A stretch of 9,943 bases of DNA from Myxococcaceae bacterium. GTDB taxonomy: Bacteria > Myxococcota > Myxococcia > Myxococcales > Myxococcaceae. Where the stretch lies: positions 1-9,943 of the forward strand of contig JAGSPQ010000039.1 in assembly GCA_018262385.1 (NCBI GenBank). Direction: 5' to 3'. The notes beneath the pieces were generated by a model, which saw nothing but the letters and a program-made list of their open reading frames with translations, ran no database searches and was not told the DNA's origin. The number at the start of each line of letters is the position of its first letter. Positions within the stretch are counted from its first letter, which is position 1. A program made the position numbers and the translations under genes. Below are positions 7,185 to 9,943 of the stretch, one piece after another.

Positions 7185-8471
7185 TCAGAGGCACTTGCCA
7201 GCGCCACAGCCCTTGCCCTGGTTCTGGCAGTCGATCGTCTGTCTGGCGGTGCAGCCGGTGCCGGGGCAGAAGCCGCCCGCGCAGGCCCCGTCGACGCAGC
7301 CGCAGCCGTAGTTGGCGCAGTCGTTGGTCATCTTCGCGGTGCAGCCGGTGCCGGGGCAGAAGCCGCCGCTGCACTGCCCGTCGATCGACTTGCAGCCGAA
7401 CTTCCCGCAGTCGTTGATCATCTTCGCGGTGCTGCCGGTGCCGGGGCAGAAGCCGCCGCTGCACTTGCCGTCGATCGACTTGCAGCCGAAGTTGCCGCAG
7501 TCGCTGATCATCTTCGCGGTGCTTCCCGGGCCGTCGCAGAACCCGCCGCTGCACTTCCCGTCCACGCAGCCGCAGCCGAAGTTGCCGCAGTCGTTGGTCA
7601 TCTTCGCGGTGCAGCCGGTGCCGGGGCAGAAGCCGCCGCTGCACTGGCCGTCGACGGTGCTGCAGCCGAACTTGCCGCAGTCGAGCGCGTTCTTCGCCGT
7701 GCTGCCGGTGCCGTCGCAGAAGCCGCCGCTGCACTTGCCGTCGACGCACCCGCAGCCGAAGTTGCCGCAGGCCTGGGTCTGGGCCGCCGAGCAGCCGGTG
7801 CCGGCGCAGAACCCACCCGAGCACGATCCCGACGCGCAGCTGCAGCCGAAGTTGCCGCACCCCTCTGCCTGGGCGGTGGTGCAGCCCGAGGGGGTCATCG
7901 CCGCGCCGCCACCGCCGCCGGTGCACGGGCCGCCGCCCGGACCGCCGCCCCACCATTCCCAGTGCCAGCTCTCGGACGGCACGGTGCGCTTGAAACCGTA
8001 CGCCGCGCCGTGGGCGTTGAGCCAGTTGAGCACCCCACCCTCGCTGGTGTTGAGGTCGAGCGCGTGGCCGCTCTGGTGATTCGAGTGGCCGGGGCGGGCG
8101 GCGAGGTTGCCGCCGTTGCAGTTGCGATTGACGTAGCAGCCCCAGAAGTACTGCTGCTCGGCCATGGTGCGGAAGCCCGAGACGATCCGGATGCCGATTC
8201 CCTGGTTGCGCGCGGCGGCCTGCATCACCGCGTACGCGTTGGCGGTGCCGATCTCGGCGCGGCGCCCGTCGGCGGAGACGACGGTGATCGGGAAGGAGCT
8301 GCCGTTGGTGTAGCCGGTGTCCCCGCGCGGATCGCACGAGACCAGGCCCTGCTGCGCGATGTTCGAGCGATCGTCGAACGGCTCCTCGCCGTCTGCCTCG
8401 TAGATCTCCAGCGAGGAACTTCCACAACCGGACCACAGCGCCACCGCCAGCCACCACGCTCGTGCGTTCAT
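7185..8471 (-). CDS. Exported M15/VanY-type peptidase with Cys-rich repeat tail
   Basis: The 428-residue protein begins with a short signal sequence (MNARAWWLAVALWSGC), possibly a lipoprotein signal, although the lipobox has Trp at -3. Residues 45-175 form an M15 (VanY/D-Ala-D-Ala carboxypeptidase-like) domain. It contains SGFRT (98-102), the zinc motif SNHQSGHALD (130-139, ligands His132 and Asp139) and ESWH (167-170, catalytic Glu167, ligand His170). The expected substrate is cell-wall peptide stems. A Gly-rich linker (174-190) leads to seven 30-residue Cys-rich units and a 22-residue partial unit (197-428). The tail may bind the surface or act as a disulfide-braced stalk, which is inference. 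The gene is first in the minus-strand block after a terminator-like hairpin, and no strong Shine-Dalgarno is visible. Confidence 0.88.
   Translation of the reverse strand: MNARAWWLAVALWSGCGSSSLEIYEADGEEPFDDRSNIAQQGLVSCDPRGDTGYTNGSSFPITVVSADGRRAEIGTANAYAVMQAAARNQGIGIRIVSGFRTMAEQQYFWGCYVNRNCNGGNLAARPGHSNHQSGHALDLNTSEGGVLNWLNAHGAAYGFKRTVPSESWHWEWWGGGPGGGPCTGGGGGAAMTPSGCTTAQAEGCGNFGCSCASGSCSGGFCAGTGCSAAQTQACGNFGCGCVDGKCSGGFCDGTGSTAKNALDCGKFGCSTVDGQCSGGFCPGTGCTAKMTNDCGNFGCGCVDGKCSGGFCDGPGSTAKMISDCGNFGCKSIDGKCSGGFCPGTGSTAKMINDCGKFGCKSIDGQCSGGFCPGTGCTAKMTNDCANYGCGCVDGACAGGFCPGTGCTARQTIDCQNQGKGCGAGKCL
7188..7883 (-). repeat. 90-bp tandem repeats encoding 30-residue Cys-rich units (7.7 copies)
   Basis: Units start at residues 197, 227, 257, 287, 317, 347, 377 and 407 of the peptidase. 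The full pattern has Cys at positions 1, 9, 14, 16, 21 and 26 with a conserved CSGGFCPGTG end. Units 3, 5 and 6 have Ser at position 1 together with Thr or Ser at position 16, while the other five have Cys at both. The last, truncated unit also lacks Cys14 (Lys) and Cys26. Spacing is an exact 90 bp with no indels, so the array has expanded by in-frame duplication. Confidence 0.93.
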
Positions 8472-8536
8472 TCGCCGGACGGTACGTGAGGCCGCCGCGG
8501 CTCATCGTTCGACGCGGCCCGACCAGAGTCGTGGGC

Positions 8537-8558
8537 GTGACGTCACCCCCGGGTGACG
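8537..8558. promoter_or_regulatory. Compact palindrome, possible operator
   Basis: A perfect 10-bp palindrome GTGACGTCAC (8537-8546) overlaps an inverted repeat CGTCACC / GGTGACG (8541-8547 and 8552-8558). It lies about 66-87 bp upstream of the peptidase start. Either reading could be a regulator-binding site for that gene. No known consensus is claimed, and chance symmetry in GC-rich DNA is possible. Confidence 0.3.
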
Positions 8559-8560
8559 GT

Positions 8561-8609
8561 CAAGAAAGAGCGGGCGCGAGCAGGCAAACGTTTGCCCGAT
8601 CGCGCCCGC
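8561..8609 (-). terminator. Intrinsic terminator-like hairpin downstream of HNH gene 2
   Basis: Two perfectly complementary 10-base arms (8570-8579 and 8600-8609, GCGGGCGCGA with TCGCGCCCGC) enclose a second inverted repeat centred on GGCAAACGTTTGCC, giving a long hairpin with two mismatches. Read on the minus strand the hairpin is followed by CTCTTTCTTG, a T-rich though interrupted tail. It fits a terminator for the HNH transcript ending at 8757 and separates that transcript from the peptidase-led operon. The rest of 8472-8756 holds no gene that I can support. Confidence 0.6.
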
Positions 8610-8756
8610 CTCAAACTGGAATTCGAAGGCGCAAGACACCCAGGCCCTGTGCAGCGTGGACCAGCATCGAGCGGATGTCCCCCGGGTCAGCTCACTCTGC
8701 CGGAGCAACACCCCACTGCTGTCGGCGTCGTCGAATCGCGAGCCGACAAAAGGGGG

Positions 8757-9302
8757 TCAGCCCTCGTCCAGCTCGCCGTGCCAGTAGGTCATGTCCCGCA
8801 GCCAGTTCTTCCAGCTGTGCGGCATGCCCTTTTCCCACATGAACGTCAGCCGCAAGGTGTCCGGCAGCTTCGCCGGCTTGACCGGCCGAACCGACAACTT
8901 CATCCGTGCCTGCTCGGGAGTCCGGCCACCCTTCGTCTGGTTGCACGGCACGCACGAGATGACGATGTTGTCCCAACCGGTGCGGCCCCCCTGGGCCCGG
9001 GGCACCACGTGATCGTAGGTCGCCTCGGCCCGGGTGATCTTGCGAGTGCAGTACTGGCACTTGCCGTGATCCCGCGCGTAGACGTTTTCCCGGCTGAACC
9101 GGATCACCGGCTTGCGCCGCTTGAGCATCCGGAGGAAGCGCACCACCGACGGCATTCGCACCTCGAAGGTGACGGAGCGAATCGTCTTGTCGTCGTACTC
9201 CTCGACCACCTCCACCTTGCCCGAGAAGAGCAGCGAGATGGCGCGTTGCCAGGTGACCCGGGCAACAGGCTCGTACGTCGCATTCAGTACAAGTGTTTCC
9301 AT
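8757..9302 (-). CDS. HNH endonuclease-family protein (paralogue 2)
   Basis: The 181-residue HNH protein carries CQYC (82-85), the catalytic DHVVPR (Asp97-His98), GGRTGWDN (105-112), CVPC (117-120) and Asn121, so the zinc and active sites look intact. Its N-terminal LVLNATYEPVARVTWQRAI and C-terminal TYWHGELDEG match the HNH protein at 4581-5177, which makes the two genes paralogues. A strong Shine-Dalgarno AAAGGAGGAG (9306-9315) sits just upstream of the ATG at 9302, unlike most genes here, which suggests independent and efficient expression. The tRNA array lies 200 bp upstream on the same strand. No intron or intein feature is visible to suggest homing, and the DNA target is unknown. Confidence 0.9.
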   Translation of the reverse strand: METLVLNATYEPVARVTWQRAISLLFSGKVEVVEEYDDKTIRSVTFEVRMPSVVRFLRMLKRRKPVIRFSRENVYARDHGKCQYCTRKITRAEATYDHVVPRAQGGRTGWDNIVISCVPCNQTKGGRTPEQARMKLSVRPVKPAKLPDTLRLTFMWEKGMPHSWKNWLRDMTYWHGELDEG

Positions 9303-9326
9303 TCGCTCCTCCTTTCTTAACCAGTG

Positions 9327-9357
9327 ATTCTAGCGGCGTAAATGGCGGGGCCGGCAA
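9327..9357 (-). promoter_or_regulatory. Possible sigma70-type promoter for HNH gene 2
   Basis: On the minus strand a TTGCCG box (9352-9357) and a TAGAAT box (9327-9332) are separated by 19 bp. They would start transcription near 9320, about 18 nt before the ATG and just ahead of the Shine-Dalgarno. The spacing is on the long side, so this is tentative. The remaining stretch 9358-9495 shows no gene or clear structure. Confidence 0.35.
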
Positions 9358-9495
9358 GCGGATCCGCGCTGCTGATTGCTTCCAACATCTGCGGGGGGAC
9401 TCCTCGGCTACCCCGGCTGAATGGTTGGGCTTTCAGACGAGGGCCTGCTGGGTTTCCTGATTTTGGGGGTGAAGGTTAGTAACTGCGCTGTAGGC

Positions 9496-9501
9496 AAAAA
9501 A
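9496..9501 (-). terminator. T6 run directly after the last tRNA
   Basis: Six consecutive T residues on the minus strand follow the discriminator base of tRNA-Arg with no gap. With the GC-rich T and acceptor stems just before it, the run could end array transcription or serve as the 3' trailer removed during maturation. There is no separate strong hairpin, so the assignment is weak. Confidence 0.3.
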
Positions 9502-9576
9502 TGCCCCTGGCAGGGCTCGAACCTGCGACCTCTTCGTTCGGAACGAAGCGCTCTGATCCAGCTGAGCTACAGAGAC
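9502..9576 (-). tRNA. tRNA-Arg(CCG)
   Basis: A complete 75-nt cloverleaf can be drawn: acceptor GTCTCTG/CAGGGGC, D stem GCTC/GAGC, anticodon stem CTTCG/CGAAG with loop TTCCGAA, T stem GCAGG/CCTGC with loop TTCGAGC, and discriminator A. The anticodon CCG (9539-9541) reads CGG. T8, T33 and the T loop are canonical. CCA is not encoded, so the 3' end must be made by tRNA nucleotidyltransferase. It is the last tRNA of the minus-strand array. Confidence 0.93.
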
Positions 9577-9596
9577 CGATGTGGTGAAAGGCAGGA

Positions 9597-9667
9597 TGGA
9601 CCTGGGGGGGATCGAACCCCCGTCTCTGGTATGCGGAACCAGCATTCTCCCGCTGAACTACAGGCCC
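9597..9667 (-). tRNA. tRNA-Ala(CGC), with C at position 33
   Basis: The 71-nt cloverleaf has acceptor GGGCCTG/CAGGTCC, D stem GTTC/GAAT with a 7-nt loop, anticodon stem CTGGT/ACCAG, T stem GGGGG/CCCCC with loop TTCGATC, and discriminator A. The acceptor contains a G3:U70 pair, the main alanine identity element, which agrees with the CGC anticodon (9633-9635, reads GCG). The anticodon loop is TCCGCAT, so position 33 is C instead of the near-universal U. CCA is not encoded. Confidence 0.85.
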
Positions 9668-9672
9668 TTTTG

Positions 9673-9744
9673 AGCCCTCAGCCGGAGTCGAACCGGCACC
9701 TCCGGTTTACGAAACCGGTGCTCCTCCTCCTGAGCTTCAAGGGC
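9673..9744 (-). tRNA. tRNA-Thr(CGT)
   Basis: The 72-nt cloverleaf has acceptor GCCCTTG/TGAGGGC, D stem GCTC/GAGC, anticodon stem CCGGT/ACCGG with loop TTCGTAA, and T stem GCCGG/CCGGC with loop TTCGACT. Anticodon CGT (9709-9711) reads ACG. Two positions are unusual: base 8 is A rather than U, and the discriminator is T rather than the A common in bacterial tRNA-Thr. Only 5 bp separate it from tRNA-Ala, and CCA is not encoded. Confidence 0.85.
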
Positions 9745-9751
9745 GCTGCTG

Positions 9752-9824
9752 TGCCGGCCCCCCGAATCGAACGGGGTCCTTCCGCTCTTCAGGCGGACGC
9801 GCGGACCACCTACGCCAGGCCGGC
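9752..9824 (-). tRNA. tRNA-Phe(GAA), by anticodon
   Basis: The 73-nt cloverleaf has acceptor GCCGGCC/GGCCGGC, D stem GCGT/GCGC, anticodon stem TCCGC/GCGGA with loop CTGAAGA, T stem CCCCG/CGGGG with loop TTCGATT, and discriminator A. Anticodon GAA (9788-9790) specifies Phe. Position 37 is G, whereas tRNAs ending their anticodon in A normally carry A37, so amino-acid identity is uncertain. It lies 7 bp upstream of tRNA-Thr, and CCA is not encoded. Confidence 0.8.
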
Positions 9825-9874
9825 AGAGAATCTCGCGTGGCGCGATTGGACGACACGCAGCAAAGGGTGGCGTG

Positions 9875-9943
9875 AGGTCTCGCCGGGAGTTGAACCCAGC
9901 TGGGCGAGACCGTGCGCTTGGCCTTCAGCCAGGAAGACGGAAG
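9875..9943 (-). tRNA. Partial or aberrant tRNA-like sequence cut by the window end
   Basis: The 3' part of a tRNA is visible on the minus strand: T stem CTGGG/CCCGG with the canonical loop TTCAACT, then an acceptor-like CGAGACC and a T at the discriminator place. Farther 5' is an anticodon-like arm, CCTGG/CCAAG (one mismatch) with loop CTGAAGG, anticodon GAA and G37. About 17 nt lie between the two arms, which would be a long variable region. That stretch contains GGTCTCGCC (9903-9911), an exact complement of GGCGAGACC (9876-9884). The 5' end is beyond the window, so the type is not assigned. Confidence 0.45.

Noticed and set aside
7188..7883. Regular repeats resembling a CRISPR array
   Set aside because: The 90-bp period is continuous, has no unique spacers, and encodes a clean 30-residue protein repeat in a signal-bearing frame.
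7162..8505. Long minus-strand frame in another phase over the peptidase gene
   Set aside because: Its product is Arg-rich low-complexity sequence with no family motif, while the other frame has a signal peptide and intact M15 motifs.
9502..9576. tRNA-Arg 3' end as an integration site
   Set aside because: I found no second copy of its 3' segment and no integrase in the window, so an attachment site cannot be claimed.
9433..9645. Minus-strand open frame of 70 codons
   Set aside because: It lies over tRNA-Arg and part of tRNA-Ala, and its residues are simply the translated tRNA sequence.
9875..9943. tRNA-Sec or tmRNA 3' end
   Set aside because: The T arm TTCAACT resembles tmRNA, but no ACCA end or tmRNA body is visible. 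The anticodon-like loop is GAA, not UCA, so selC is not supported.

Overview
The window looks like chromosomal DNA of a high-GC, Gram-negative bacterium, most likely from the Myxococcota / former Deltaproteobacteria. This is an inference from the GC-rich coding pattern, a MinD/FlhG-like ATPase coupled to a J-like/HTH protein, a secreted protease with Cys-rich repeats, a DUF507-rluD pair and two paralogous HNH proteins. No rRNA or species-level marker is present.

Layout. One gene is on the + strand: a degenerate HD-GYP-type protein (25-1338). Its 3' end overlaps, convergently, the end of a minus-strand block that runs to 8471. In transcription order that block is: secreted M15/VanY-type peptidase with Cys-rich repeats (8471-7185), DUF1003 membrane protein (7152-6592), selA (6552-5179), HNH protein 1 (5177-4581), MinD/FlhG-like ATPase (4546-3587), J-like/HTH protein (3590-2553), DUF507 protein (2529-2254) and rluD-type pseudouridine synthase (2257-1325). 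Gaps are 1-39 bp and two junctions are 3-4 bp stop/start overlaps, so much of the block is probably co-transcribed. A 285-bp gene-free gap (8472-8756) holds a strong terminator-like hairpin and a compact palindrome. Upstream of it lies HNH protein 2 (9302-8757), a paralogue of HNH protein 1.

From 9502 to the window end there is a compact minus-strand tRNA array: Arg(CCG), Ala(CGC), Thr(CGT), Phe(GAA) and a fifth, cut tRNA-like sequence. Spacers are as short as 5-7 bp and no CCA is encoded. Several of these tRNAs depart from near-universal positions (C33 in Ala, A8 and U73 in Thr, G37 in Phe). The array continues beyond the window and is one of the two observations most worth following up.

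The other is the peptidase repeat domain. It has seven 30-residue units plus a partial one. Cys 1 and Cys 16 of a unit are always either both present or both replaced, which suggests a disulfide between them. The selA gene implies selenocysteine use, but selB, selC and selD are not in this window.
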